Below are positions 10,487 through 22,420 of a stretch of 64,000 bases of DNA, one piece after another. The first letter of the stretch is position 1. Each line of letters starts with the position of its first letter. A program made the translations under genes and the position numbers. The notes under the pieces were generated by a model that was given only the letters and a program-made list of their open reading frames with translations, ran no database searches and was not told the origin of the DNA. The stretch spans positions 37,415,098 through 37,479,097 of the forward strand of contig CM043962.1 in NCBI GenBank assembly GCA_014529385.2, in the 5' to 3' direction. The stretch is from Adiantum capillus-veneris (lineage: Eukaryota > Streptophyta > Polypodiopsida > Polypodiales > Pteridaceae).

Positions 10487-12067
10487 TGTCATAATAACTA
10501 ATATCTAATTCTCCTAAATGATTTCTCATATTAAATTGATCGTTTAATATGGGGAAGTACCAAAGGAGAAAAAGCTAGAATATTGGTTAAGCTGGCAGAC
10601 CGGCCACAATAGGGATCCAAAGGAGGTAAAATAGGGATCCAAAGGGGGGCCATCTACAAAAGATAAATGTGCATCAATGGTCTTCAATGACCCTAAGGTT
10701 CAGCCCATTAAGACTTCCAAAATGCTAAGGTTCTAAAATTCAAAGGTAATGTCCAATGGCCAAAGTGTGGGGGAGTTGGATGGTCATGAGGAAGACTAAA
10801 AGTTCTTCCCACGTCCCCATCTAGGAGGGTGCAAGCCATATTAATAGGGTATGAGAGAGAAACACACACACTCTCTTCCAAGCTCCCTTTACACAAAGGG
10901 CATAGTGGACAGATTTCAACTTCCTAGCCAGTTTCCCCCAAGGTGCTCTCAAATCCTATCGGATGGCCAAAGAGGTGGACCAAAGAGAATTAGGCTAGAG
11001 TAAATTTAGTTTAATTCATTTAAAAACACTTGATAGAAGAACCAATAGAAATTAAGCTCTCTAGAAGACTATTGGAGAGTCTCCCAAGGGGTCCAATGAG
11101 CATTGAGCAGTCCAATGGCTTGCCTGATTCCTATTGGCCAAAAGACTAAGAGGTCCAATGAGAATTTAATTGCATTATTTAAATAGGTAAATCTCTCACC
11201 AAAGGGAAAATGGGGACACATGTCACAAGGCTATCAATTATGCTTCTTAATTATCATTGGTTAAGCTTTGCAGGGGCCACTAGGATGCCATCATGAGCAA
11301 ATAGCAAGAGGGGTCGACAAAGAGACAGAGAGGGGGGGACTGATTTTTGCAAGGAATTATCACTCACACAAGCTCATGTGTGAAGAAAACAAGACTATCT
11401 CCTTCTCAAGATGCAATGGAAATCTCATCATCTACTCCAAGCTTGTGAGAAGGGAGGCCTATACCAACAACTCTTGGCTTTGTGATGCAAATCCAACCAA
11501 GAGCCAAGGTCCAATGCATGTTCATCTCCTCTACCATGCTAATTACTAAGCTAAGCTAAGCTATTAAGAGTGATTATGTGAGGAGACATACTTCTTTCTC
11601 GTAAGAATACTCCTTCCTCTCGATCTACTCTCGTACCCTGCTAGCTCTCACCATCTTCGAAGGTGTGTGAGGTCTTGGGTCTGAGATCGTGAGGGATTTA
11701 ATGTTGTGTTTTCAAGTGTGAGCCTTGTTATTGAAGCTTCCATCTTGATTGCACCAACAAGTTATTGAAGGAACACAAATTATTGTATTGTAAAATGTCT
11801 CCCTTGATGGGGGAAACCTATAATACAAAGCCTTTTGGAGGGGGGACCGGCTCCATGAAAATTTTGTCCTCAACTATTGTCAATAGCTTAATTTCTCTCT
11901 CTTTTTGAAGTATTTTCCATGCATATCTAACTAGGTGTTATGCTTTTGTTGCTCTCTCCATCCAAGCACTCTTGCTATGCTCATTAGGAATCTATTCTTA
12001 ATGAAATGCTCACTATGTCTATGTTATTTTATGCTACATACAAGTTACTAGACCATTTAATGTTACA
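10487..12067 (+). repeat. Chromovirus 3' LTR
   Basis: It starts TGTCATAATAAC and ends TTAATGTTACA, matching the 5' LTR. The target duplication ACGAG follows immediately. Confidence 0.93.
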
Positions 12068-12072
12068 ACGAG

Positions 12073-12640
12073 CCATGAATTGAGGATGAGGTAACTTCTT
12101 TTAGTTTCTTTTTATTTAATTCCCTAATCATTGATAAGGCATATAGGGCAAGGTTGACTAGAAAAAAAAGCAAGCCAGGCAGGGCCTACGACTTGTAAGG
12201 TCGAGTTATGCAACAAGACCAACCAATATTACAATTTCAAGAAGTCTGTAGACCTCTGTTTCCATAGTCTAGATTTTTGGTTTCGCTCGGGCATGGCTCC
12301 TAGGAAAATATTTCCAGACACAATACACCCATGAACATGTCATTGTTTTGAAGACTACATGGAAATGGATGCATGCCATCCGTATTGGACAGGTACGTTT
12401 ATTATGAATAATTGTCAATTCAAGTAACTGATTCATGGGACGACATGAATAGGTTAAGAAAGGCTCCACGTAGGTAATCTCTTGTGTAAACACCTAAGAA
12501 AATTTTGACTATTTTCTTTGGGGTTACTTGACATTTTTTCTCCTCTGTTCATGGAGGAGGAATATTTTCTCATGACTTAGTTGTGAATAAGATTCCAATT
12601 GTAGAAGATCTACTACTTAGTTATCACAATTCCACATGTT
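12073..12640 (+). mobile_element. LARD-L copy 1, internal part b
   Basis: LARD-L sequence resumes after the chromovirus: a GATGAGGTAACTTCTTTTAG block and several hundred following bases match 49,890-50,410 on the same strand, and part matches 22,250-22,420 on the minus strand. Homology stops near 12,640 (TTAGTTATCAC), so this copy is truncated there. Confidence 0.75.
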
Positions 12641-14120
12641 AAATCACAAAAAAGTCCCTAAATATGAAATTTTCTGAAGCTAGCTAGCTCAGTGTATCCT
12701 ACTAACTTTCCACAAATCTTTCTTATGTGAGCAGGAGTTTTTAGGCCGGTCAAAAATGAAAACCTGTGACTCATCATCATGCTCTTTATGTCTATGCTTG
12801 ATTTATGTATCAAAAACTGCATCTTTCCTTGATTTTTTGGTGGACTTGTTGTTTTGGCTAGTACAACTTACAGGCACCCTCCTAGTCAGACACACATTTT
12901 GAAGCCATATTTATGTATTGTACAATATTTTCTTGAGAACCATGTAAATGAGCCTATGTAATTTAATGTTATAGATATAGATCTCTGAGACGTAAATGTG
13001 TGATGATGTACGCAAGGCCAGAGCAGGTGACCAAATGGTCATTTTTGAAAGCCCTAGGTATAAAAGTCAAGAAACCTAAATAGTAGTTAGAAAGAGACCT
13101 TTTAGACATTCTTTTGGAACAAAGGAGTCTTGTTGTACTGTTAACGACTATTCCATGCAGATTTACAGTCAACATATCTCATGATTGGGTAATCTAATTT
13201 GAACTCCAAAAATTGCATTGTGCTCCTCTTCTCTTGCTCTTTGAATCAAGTGTAAGAATTTAAAGTTCTATTGAGGTTTGTGAACTCACATTGACGAGCC
13301 TTATTTTTTTATTTTGAGCGCTTAAATCATTGTTTTTGACATTTTGACAATAGAAGAGTGTAATTAGACGTTAGGGTGACCTGATTGAACAATTTTGTTG
13401 CAATTTTTACGACCTAGTAAATGATGGATTGTGATTTTTGTACCTTGTTAGAATGCTGTCAGATTTTGTAAACTTGTCTCTTAAGTCTAGTATATCTTCC
13501 CTTGAAGTTTCGTGGCTATCGAGTCCGTTCAGTCAAGTTGAAATAGCATGATGACCTAGAGCAGTGAGAAAGAATATATAGGCAGATTTTTTTATCAATG
13601 AATTGATGATTCGCTTATTGAGACCCACATATTTGCTTGTTATGTTCACTTCTTGAGGATTGACACTCTCAAAGAGTCTTTGTGCCCCATCCGAGTCACT
13701 TCTCTCAAGTATTGACATCAGTATGTTAGTGCCAAAAAGCTATGCTATGGACATAAGTCACGGTGACCCACTTACATTGGTGCTGTTTTCGGAGAAGGAT
13801 CTTTAGGTGGTGAGGGACCTATTGCATATTTAAACTCTTTGTTGTCCATAGGTTAGTCTTTCCATTCAATTCAAAACAACTCTAAAGTGGCTAAATGTGG
13901 GTTTAGTGCTTGATGGAGTATAGAGTCAAGGGACTGGCTATATCTATCTTTGAAGGGTAAAGAGAGTTTTGAGCTAGATAGAAAAAGCATTTCATTGTTC
14001 AAATTTTCTCTATGCTTTGAGAGTGTTGTTTTGTTTTTAGTTACAACCTTTTACATTGTTTTGTTCCTTTTTGTTTCATGTTTCTTTCCAGCACATAGGA
14101 GTAGGATAAGTAGGACTTAT
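12641..14120. other. No recognised feature
   Basis: I see no recognisable gene here. A minus-strand open frame at 13,533-13,718 (61 codons) has no motif I know. Confidence 0.4.
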
Positions 14121-15010
14121 CACCATCAAATTGGGTTGAAAAGATCGTGGCAAAAAGGATTGAAAACCATATTTTGAATAAGAAGATCATAAATTTAAAA
14201 GCCGATTCAAAACCAAAAAGAGGGTGTCAAAGGACCTCAGAAAACTCATCAAATATAAACTCAAAATTTCCATCTGATTTTGTGGTGGAACATGGATCTT
14301 GCTCTAGATGTCTCCTAGAGACTGAATAATACAAAACTGAGACCAATTGATAAACAATGGCATCATTCAGCTGAAACCAAAGTTAAGAATCAAATTGAGA
14401 CAAAAAAAACACACTCAAAAGGAGAAAATTGTGAGAAAACATCTAAAGTTGGTCCATTTGATCAAAATTTGGAGATTTTCTATTTTTTCTTATCCAAATC
14501 CAAAAAGATTTTGGGACTAGGCTCCAAACAGCACAATCTACCAGCTGACCAAAATTTAAGTCTAGATTGATGGAACATGGATCACGATCCATGTCCCCTA
14601 TTTGAGGATTTGAGCAGAGACCTGTACAGATTGTATCAAAGACCTATATGAACATACTTCTTTTAAAAAAAATGTAAAAGAGTCCGAAAGTAGATCAAAG
14701 GGCCAAAAAACAGCTCATAGGGGAAAATCGCAAAGTTGGACTTAGGGTTGACTTTCAACTAACCTAAACCAATCTAAATCGCTCAAAAATCTCATATCTA
14801 GTATCAATGTACTAAGGGGAGTTTGTGTGCAGAGTTTCATCACATTCTTCCACTGAAGTACATGGATCATGATCCATGTCTCCTTGTCATAGATTGAAAT
14901 CAAAGTGAAACCACATGTAGATATAGTCATAAGAAGTATAAAGGTATTTTCAAATCTGAATTTGGATATCTTTAGAGGATTCTGCAAGCTAAGATGGGTT
15001 TTGTACCAAA
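14121..15010. repeat. Degenerate tandem repeat, 285-bp period
   Basis: CATGGATC landmarks lie at 14,291, 14,576 and 14,861, exactly 285 bp apart. The second and third are near or perfect 18-bp palindromes (CATGGATCATGATCCATG at 14,861-14,878). Flanking blocks also align at this spacing, for example an AAAATT tract before each landmark and the GGAGAAAATTGTG / GGGGAAAATCGC pair at about 14,420 and 14,720. The copies are strongly diverged. The number of units beyond three is unclear. Confidence 0.6.
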
Positions 15011-16480
15011 AGCGTGATTGTTTGATCAATTCAAAAAAAAAAAGGATTAACATAGTGGCTATAAGCTCATATTCATCAAGTGCTTATTGTGTAGGCTTTG
15101 AATTTAATATAGCATGATAACTTGAGGTGATTTCGAGTTGGAGGTTTTGAAGCTACCAAAGAGGTAACAGGCTAGGGTTTTGAAGAGTAATTATTTCTTC
15201 ATGTATTTGAGATTAGGTAGGTTTTAATTGATTAGAAACCATATCATAGGAGACCAAGTGACCAATATTTCTACTGAAGAGAGTGTGAATCAAGGACCAT
15301 TGGCTCCCTTAAGGGCGATCATATATTGAGGAAATTATTTTTCATACATCATCAAAGAGATCTTACACCCACATGCCTAAGGGATTCAATAAGGTGATTT
15401 TTAAGGAGGGACCGTGGGAGCGGGACCATCCCAACCAACACCCAAAAAAAAGCACTTGAAATATCAATTAAAAAATGATCAGAGTAAAAATATCTACAAA
15501 GATGGTATGGATTGGTACTGCATGAAATTAGAGGAAAGGCCTAGTGAGTTGAAGGACCTAGTTCATGTTGACTATAGTGGTGATTAATACTTCGACAATA
15601 AGGGAATAATGTATCTAGTCATGCAAAATTCCTATATTATAGACAAATGGGAAATTACAAGCACAAAAGACGAAGTTGGCATAGAGCCAGAAGATGAACC
15701 ACCTAAATTGGACAATTCAAATGCTAGCTAAGGTATGTGAACGAAGTGAAATGAGTCAGCACTGACAATACGTAGGGTTATACAAGTATGATAATGGTGA
15801 ACAAATGCAATGAACCCTACACAGGAGAATTTTTGGAGCACATGTTTTTCCATACAGTGAAGGGAGAGACACTCACATAATCATGCTTGATAAGCATGGA
15901 TGTAAGTACGCGATGCTAGATAAAAAAGAGAACTAAGTACTAGCATGCATGATGTTTGATCAAGTCACTAGCATGCTAGAAGTAAGTGCTAGCATGCACG
16001 ATGTTTGAGCAAGTCACTAGAGAAGCTTTGTATCTAGTTGATAATTGTAAGGCCTACAAAAAGGTGATAGAAGATGAAAAAAAATGCGACTAATAGTGCC
16101 CCTTATACTATGAGTGTATCAAAACAAAGAGGAATGTTCCAACTCTTACCATGCTGAACATTGATCAGTTGACTAAAGAGGTGGTAGGGAGAATGTACCA
16201 AGACTATAGACAAAACCTAAATATATGACAACAACCAACAAGAAGATGTGGCACTTGAGATGGGAGTCATCTCACCCCATGATTTAACACTCAGCCAAGA
16301 CTAGTAGCATTAAATGTGTGATGTATTTTAAAGTGGTATGCTATTGAGTAAAAATTCACTAACCACAATACAAATGAGTGTTTTTATATCAAGAATTACA
16401 TGAGAGAAAGGCCATATGGACCTTTGGGGGTGCAACCTTTTCCACCACCATCGAAATAGAAGATAGCCTTTAAACAATGT
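15011..16480. other. Unrecognised DNA with a short tandem duplication
   Basis: No gene is recognisable. At about 15,935-16,019 a 38-bp unit containing CTAGCATGC and ATGTTTGA is present twice with a few changes. Confidence 0.45.
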
Positions 16481-16488
16481 AGCCAAAG

Positions 16489-16626
<138 letters not shown>

Positions 16627-16659
16627 ATAAAGAGGGAGACAAGGGGAAAGGTGGGCGGA

Positions 16660-16810
16660 GGGCACTACAGGTGCGATTGCAAGTAGAAAAACTTGAGAAA
16701 GATATGCCAAAAACATGGCATATCTTGGTTTGTTTCTTTCTTAAGTGCGCCAGGCCAACTATCATTGAAGACATTACTATAGATATTACCATGGACATTA
16801 CCACATCTTG
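16660..16810. repeat. Hairpin and 12-bp minisatellite
   Basis: A perfect inverted repeat with 11-bp arms (AAGATATGCCA / TGGCATATCTT) and a five-base loop lies at 16,699-16,725. At 16,771-16,806 there are three ATTACC-type 12-bp units. The hairpin region matches 24,430-24,500 on the opposite strand, where the arms are imperfect. Confidence 0.7.
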
Positions 16811-17099
16811 ATTTTTAAAAACATTAGAAAAATAATCCTATGTTGCAGGCTTGTAATTTTCCAACCTCCACTCTAACCAACAATCCTTTTAGTACAAATT
16901 TTATTTTTTTCACACTTGTCTTTTCTACTTATTATAATTTTAATTGTTTCTTTAGTATTTTCTTTACTTTCAGTATTGAAATTTTAGCTCCTCTCTTCTC
17001 TACAACCTATTTATTTCTTAAAGTACATGCTTTATTCTAAAGATTCTTGAATTTAGCTAACTATATTTCAGACGTGTGCATGACAATTGGGATGATCGT
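16811..17099. other. No recognised feature
   Basis: T-rich sequence without recognisable genes. Confidence 0.4.
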
Positions 17100-18541
17100 G
17101 GCCCTCCCAACTGCCCCAAACACAAGTGATAGTGCAAGGACAATCTCCCTTCTCCTACCGCCAAGTGCAAAGGGCAATCCCTTGCTTGGGGAGCATTTCC
17201 TTGGAGCATGTGGAAAATGAGGGTCTTTGGATCGCTTCAAAAAGTGCCCAAGTAGATGGGAGCACCATCCTCACCCCTTGCTTGAGGATACTGCCCATTG
17301 GTTTGTTTTCGGTGACAATTCTTTGGTTGAAAGACAACAAAAAGATCTACACAACAAACACATGGCACCTGGTGATTTTGGAACTAGCTCTATGTCTTCA
17401 ATAGCTCCTCCATACATGTCTCAAGCATACTTTGATTTTGAGGATGAGCACATGTTTGACATGGTGGATGATTTGTTGGCACATGAAGCCAACATGTGCG
17501 AGGAGGAGGATTGTAGACCATGCACTAAACGGTCATAATCAATGGAGGACACATTGCTATCAAGTGCATGAACATCTCTTTACGGTGGTGCACAGTACTC
17601 CGTGCTTTGAGCATCATTGGAAGTCCCCAACTTACAAGAAAATTTTGGTTGGAGTAATACAAGTGTAGATGCACTCCTTGGGTAGATTCTATTTATGATT
17701 TTTTGTAAATTGCACTCCCTTCTCCTTGCATTTGTATTGATTCTTTGTTTTGTTGTAATTTGATGGAAAAATGCTTCATAAATATCACCATATTACTTCA
17801 TATCTTCAATGAGCAAGGGCCTAGATGTTGATGCACTTGGCATGGAGTATGAGCACATCCATGCATGCGTAAAAAATTGTGTGATATACTACAATGAACA
17901 TGCACATACTACCTCATGTCTCATGTGGAGAGAAGCATGCTACAAGACCGATGAGAGTGGGGCTCACCTACCTTGCAAGGTAATGAAGAATTTTCCACTT
18001 ATCCCTCTGATTCAACACATGTTTAAAAGCAGGTCGGTAGTGGAGCTTCTCACATGGCATGCCAACCATTGCTCAATTGATGGGATGATGCATGTCCCTG
18101 CCAATTCACCTACAGGGAGGCACATCAAGACTAATTGGCCCAAGTTTTGGCTAGGGCCTTGACACTTGAGGCTTGGGTTGGCAGGTCACGGTGTCAATTC
18201 CTTTGGCACCAAGTGTATATCATGGAGCACTTGATCTGTGGTGACCATCAATAAAATTATTCCACCATGGGAGACTACTAAGAAGGGAGATATACTTCCT
18301 TTTTTTTCTTGTACTAGGGAAGTACAAAGTGGAAAATATTGATGTCTATCTTGAGCCCCTCATCGAGGAGTTGGAGGCATTATGGAAAGGCATCCCCATT
18401 GTGGATGTTTCACTTCCAAAGGAAAAGAGAGAGGCCATTGTGAGGGTTATCCTAATGTGGACCATGCATGACTATTCTGCACTTGCATTAGGAAGGGAAT
18501 GGGGTCTAAGGGGTCCGCTTTCTTTTCCATGGGATAAAAAC
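17100..18541 (+). pseudogene. CACTA TNP2-type transposase, N-terminal half
   Basis: Broken frames follow the plant TNP2 (CACTA/En-Spm) order. FDFEDEHMFDMVDDLLAHE is at 17,428-17,485. A YGGAQYSVL..ASLEVPNLQ stretch follows at 17,580-17,630 with GWSNTSVDALL at 17,648-17,680. YEHIHACVKNCVIYYNEHAH is at 17,848-17,908, FPLIPLIQHMF at 17,995-18,030 and ELLTWHANH to 18,070. ENIDVYLEPLIEELEALWKG is at 18,331-18,391 and ILMWTMHDY at 18,448-18,475. At least three in-frame stops (near 17,536, 17,570 and 17,609) and a frameshift between 18,162 and 18,329 make it a pseudogene. The DDE core beyond the N-terminal half is missing. TNP2 proteins catalyse excision and insertion of CACTA elements. Confidence 0.85.
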
Positions 18542-18544
18542 TAA

Positions 18545-19150
18545 GATTATGAAATAAGGAAATGGGTGGATGCCAAGTGGACTGAAATGGTGGGTAAGGC
18601 AGGGCCTAAAAGTAAGCGGTCAAACTTGCACTTTTTTACAAAATATCAAGAGAAAATCTCTTATAATTAGAAAAAATGAATTTCTCTCCAAAAAGATGGG
18701 GTAAAAACCTATCCTTTCTCTTTCCAGTGGCAGCCATTTTATCCTCCCCCTCTCCTAAAAGGGGGTCCCTCCAAAAACATGTTGATCATTCCCTCCCTCT
18801 CTTTCTATTGTACCATCTCTCACTTCTCTTCACTATACCTTGAAAGTTGCATCTCTTTTTTGATTGTCACTTTTCCCTCCCAAAAAGCTATGCAATAGAA
18901 GTTTGAACCTACTTTCCGTCCTCAAGTTAAATCTCTCCATTTCTCCATGAACCTCACTACACTTCCCTACCTAAAGCTGAAGATCTACGGCATACCCTTC
19001 TGCTAATTGTAAGAATTCCATTGCTTTTGATGTTTGCAGATGTTTTTTAATTCAATTTTGTAGAGTGGGATCCAATAGAGTCCTTCATACAAACCTTTAA
19101 ACCCATCCACGTTGACCTTGGCAAGCTGCTCTATGCTGGTTGTCCATCCT
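18545..19150. other. No recognised feature
   Basis: After the TNP2 remnant I see no further transposase domain. The sequence is pyrimidine-rich near 18,740-18,860. Confidence 0.4.
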
Positions 19151-19159
19151 CTAAGCTTG

Positions 19160-19780
19160 CCTCATGAGACATTTTTTTGTTGTAAATATACTCATGTCAC
19201 ACCTAAGTGAAATGGGTATGGTAATCTTTCTTCGGTTCAGTCACCAACCTTGCAGAGTTTGGAATGGCCTAAGCCAGCCAGATAGTGCTTCGATAGCAAC
19301 AACCAAAAGGAGAATTGAGGCATGTATGCATGCAGTAATAAAATGCACCTATGGTTCCCACAAAGAAACTATAACGTGGTTTATGTCTCTTCATGTGTTT
19401 GTGGTATCTCTTGATTACAAAGTGTTCACAGGACATCAACAATGTGGACTTGCAAAGGGGGAAGTGCAATGAACGAATTCCTTGTAGTTGGATGGGAGAC
19501 TAAGGTGGTCAACCACCAAGGAGATAGAAATAAGTGCTTTATAGTTTCTGAGAATGTGGTATTTAGATACAATTTTGCAAAGAAAAGCTTGTCAATGGTC
19601 TTTACCTATAGAGGATGTAAGCTCACTATGGGAGAATGAGATGCACTAGACTTTTATTTTTTAACCAGAGGATCAACTGACCTACAAATATGCCTCAACA
19701 ACAATGCAGTGTATGACATCTCTATTAATAACAATTGGCACCTCAGTCATCTTTACAAGTATCTTAATGTGAGGATTAGG
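19160..19780 (+). pseudogene. Unknown repeated ORF, copy A
   Basis: The part at 19,440-19,636 reads VGWETKVVNHQGDR, then KCFIVSENVVFRYNF and LSMVFTYRGCKLTMGE before a TGA. A second copy on the minus strand at 43,773-44,060 keeps the same frame without stops over 96 codons. Upstream, the block around 19,340-19,400 (KCTYGSHKETITWFMSLHVF in one frame) also has a minus-strand partner near 44,370-44,440. I do not recognise the protein. In both places the ORF end abuts a LARD-L 3' LTR in opposite orientation, so the unit is part of a duplicated composite repeat. Confidence 0.55.
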
Positions 19781-19907
19781 GAGTACAACATGTCACTTTA
19801 CACCCAATTGTGCGCTTTATGGGCCCTATCTTGCTAATAATAGGGACCCCTTGTACCACATGTCTATCCTGGCCCTTGGCCTAACCGGTCTTACCCTAGG
19901 CTTGACA
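19770..19907 (-). repeat. LARD-L 3' LTR, copy 4
   Basis: Read on the minus strand it starts TGTCAAGCCTAGGG after a GGGGGGAGTAA polypurine tract and has the shared GCCCATAAAGC TATA-like block. Its end is diverged from the copies at 2.1 and 63.7 kb, so the exact end is uncertain. Confidence 0.65.
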
Positions 19908-22420
19908 TTACTCCCCCCTTGGAAAAGCATTTTTGTCCTCAGAAACAAAAGTGGTTGTATCTTCATAAGAACACTAATGTTTCATTCTTCATGGATCCAG
20001 TGGTTTGTTTGACCGGAATGGGGCTCAATATAAGGTTCAATAAAATCAAGAATAACATTTTTCACATTGTTGTCCCTTTGTAACCATCTTGTGTAACCAC
20101 CACCATGGCATGTAGACTCCATTTAGAACTCACTTGAGTAAGCTAAACACATTATATTAGTAATTTTGGGAATTTCCTAATCTCCACTTTCAAAACAAGC
20201 TTAAGATTTGACCACATGGCCAAATCTTAGCCAAAGTTTTAAGGGCATATGTTAGAAGGGCTTTTCAAGCACTACCTTGTGGAAGACTTTAACCTTAAAA
20301 ACCAATTTGAGATTTGTCCATATGGCTAAATCTTCAAGACATTGGTGACTCCCAAATTGGCTCTAAAGTTGCAAACTCTCTAATATGGTATTTAAATGAG
20401 TTATCTCAACTAAGATGTACCCAAAAGAGTACCTCTTTTAACTTTCTATGAAAGTAGTTGGCTTACGTAACTCATCAACAACAAAGTATAAGTCTTTGAC
20501 TTGTTATCCTAGTGGCAAACATGATTTACCTTTTGGTAAGAGGACTCCAACTAGAGCAATACATGCTTTCTAATTGGATTTCTTGGTACTAGAATACACG
20601 CTTTGCATATCTTTTAGCACAAGATTACACTTGTAATCTGTCTATCCTCTTTGTATAAATGACAATAATGAGGTGTGTTTCTCACCGTTTACAGACAATC
20701 TTCCAAAATGACTGGTAAATAGGGATCATAGTGCTTTACAACATGGAAGAGGAATCAAAAATGCTATAAATAACCATCTTGGTTAACTTGAAATGTCCAC
20801 AAGAACCTAAATCAAGCCATGACCTCTATTGGTGATTGTTAGATCTATGTCATGAATGTGCATGGAATTCCACATCATTATTTGATAAACACGAGGGCCC
20901 ATAGACACCTAGTGTGCATGCATTTAGCAAAAATAGATTGGAACCTGCATATCCATGATCATACTTGCCAATACTTATGGAGAATATGATGCTCATAGAA
21001 CACATGAAAGAGGAGTGTAAATAGTTTTGAATAAAGACTAAATACTTTCTTTCAAAATCATTTGCAAGACTTGTGAAACATTTGAACCAAAATAAAATGT
21101 GAAACATAAGTGACTTCTAGGTACAAACAATTTAAATTTCCATTAATAACACATAGCCTTGATATATGCATAAATAACCATTCGTTAATGTTGTATTTGT
21201 CATCTTAACAAGTCATTCCAAGTATCCAACAATTCTTGGCCACCGTTGTAATTGTTTCTGACATGACGTGCTAAAAATGGTCTATAAAATAGATTTGACC
21301 AGACTTTGTTAATGTGACATGTAATTGAAATAGCGAATGACACTGTCAATCCCAAAGACTCATATTCTTCACATGTGGAATATGTTTTAACTAAGGATGT
21401 CTAAAAAAAGAACATTCTTCAAGTACGATATATACTTGTGTGTGGAGGTAACTACAAACACTATGTGATGTGAGTGAGAGGGACCCTCATTAACCTTGCT
21501 CTACACTAGATAAACCAAACTCCTTGAGTTCCTAGACCATGTTGTATCCCATGTGACAACATGTGCCAAAGAAAACCCTACTGATAGGTCCATATGTGCA
21601 TAATGCAAAAATGTATTTGGGACATTGTGGCCCACAATTCTTTTCTCTTACATGGCCTTGCCATGTCTCTGAAGAGAAAAAGGGATGAAAGCATTCAAGC
21701 TTATACATCCAACTTGAAAAATTCAAGCAAATCATATTTAAAAAGGGATTAATACAAAAGCATATGCATACCTTGAGGTTGAATATAACGTTCACTTACT
21801 CGTGGTCACGTGCACTTTGAAAACGTGAAAGACACAAGTGGAAAAATTACTTACCATAAAACCAGCCTAAAAGACATAATATGTTGGTGACCTATTGAAC
21901 ACCAAATTTAATATTTTTAAAAAAAGTAGTAGAAACTAGTAGCCCTGGGTGTTGCCTTTCCAATCCAAACCCCTTGGTTAGATTCTACAATGTCAAACCG
22001 CTTGGTTAGACTTTGCATGATAACTGATCAACCCTACCAAACCAATGGTGATGAGCACAGTCTATTGTGATTGAAAGTGTTTGGAATCAACTGAGAAAGT
22101 TGAATATGTCCAATACCCCTTGGTAGATTGCCGACCTCATCTCAAATCATGACTCTCAACACCTATGGAGTGATTTTGTATTAGATGGGTCATACCGTAA
22201 AAAATACCACCCCCTATGAACATAATCAATGCTGCAATTAAGCAATAGATCTTCTATAGTTGGAATCTTAGTTTCAACTAAGTTGTGATAGAATATTCTC
22301 CTTCCATAAATAGAGGAGAAAGATGTGAAATACTCCCAAAGAGAATAGTTACTTAGGTGTCTACACAAGAGATTACCTATGTGGAGGCTCTCTTAATCTA
22401 TTCATGTTGTGCCATGAATC
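19908..22420 (-). mobile_element. LARD-L copy 4, internal sequence
   Basis: On the minus strand this runs from a block like 50,200 (near 22,420) through blocks like 50,870-51,075 (21,480-21,680) and 62,640-63,700 (about 19,910-21,070) to the polypurine tract. It is the longest uninterrupted stretch of the family's 3' half and serves as the guide for ordering the split copy at 47-64 kb. There is no conserved reading frame of useful length. The last 120 bases before the LTR resemble a gypsy pol tail, with GGATCCATGAAGGATG-like sequence. Confidence 0.75.

Larger units (their letters stand above)
3174..12067 (+). mobile_element. Ty3/gypsy chromovirus, full-length but dead
   Basis: This is an 8.9-kb LTR retrotransposon with LTRs of 1,578 and 1,581 bp, both starting TGTCATAATA and ending GTTACA. 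It has a degenerate tRNA-Met-type primer site, gag, protease, reverse transcriptase, RNase H, integrase and a C-terminal chromodomain in the Ty3/gypsy order. The five-base target duplication ACGAG is perfect at 3,169-3,173 and 12,068-12,072. The flanking DNA joins to give continuous LARD-L sequence, as seen in the uninterrupted copy near 49.87 kb. Every coding domain carries stops, frameshifts or deletions, so it cannot move by itself. Confidence 0.93.

Noticed and set aside
12269-12493. Minus-strand frame conserved in LARD-L copies at 12.3 and 50.0-50.4 kb as a LARD-L protein
   Set aside because: Copy 4 near 22.4 kb and the two copies themselves differ by indels that are not multiples of three, so no protein is under selection.
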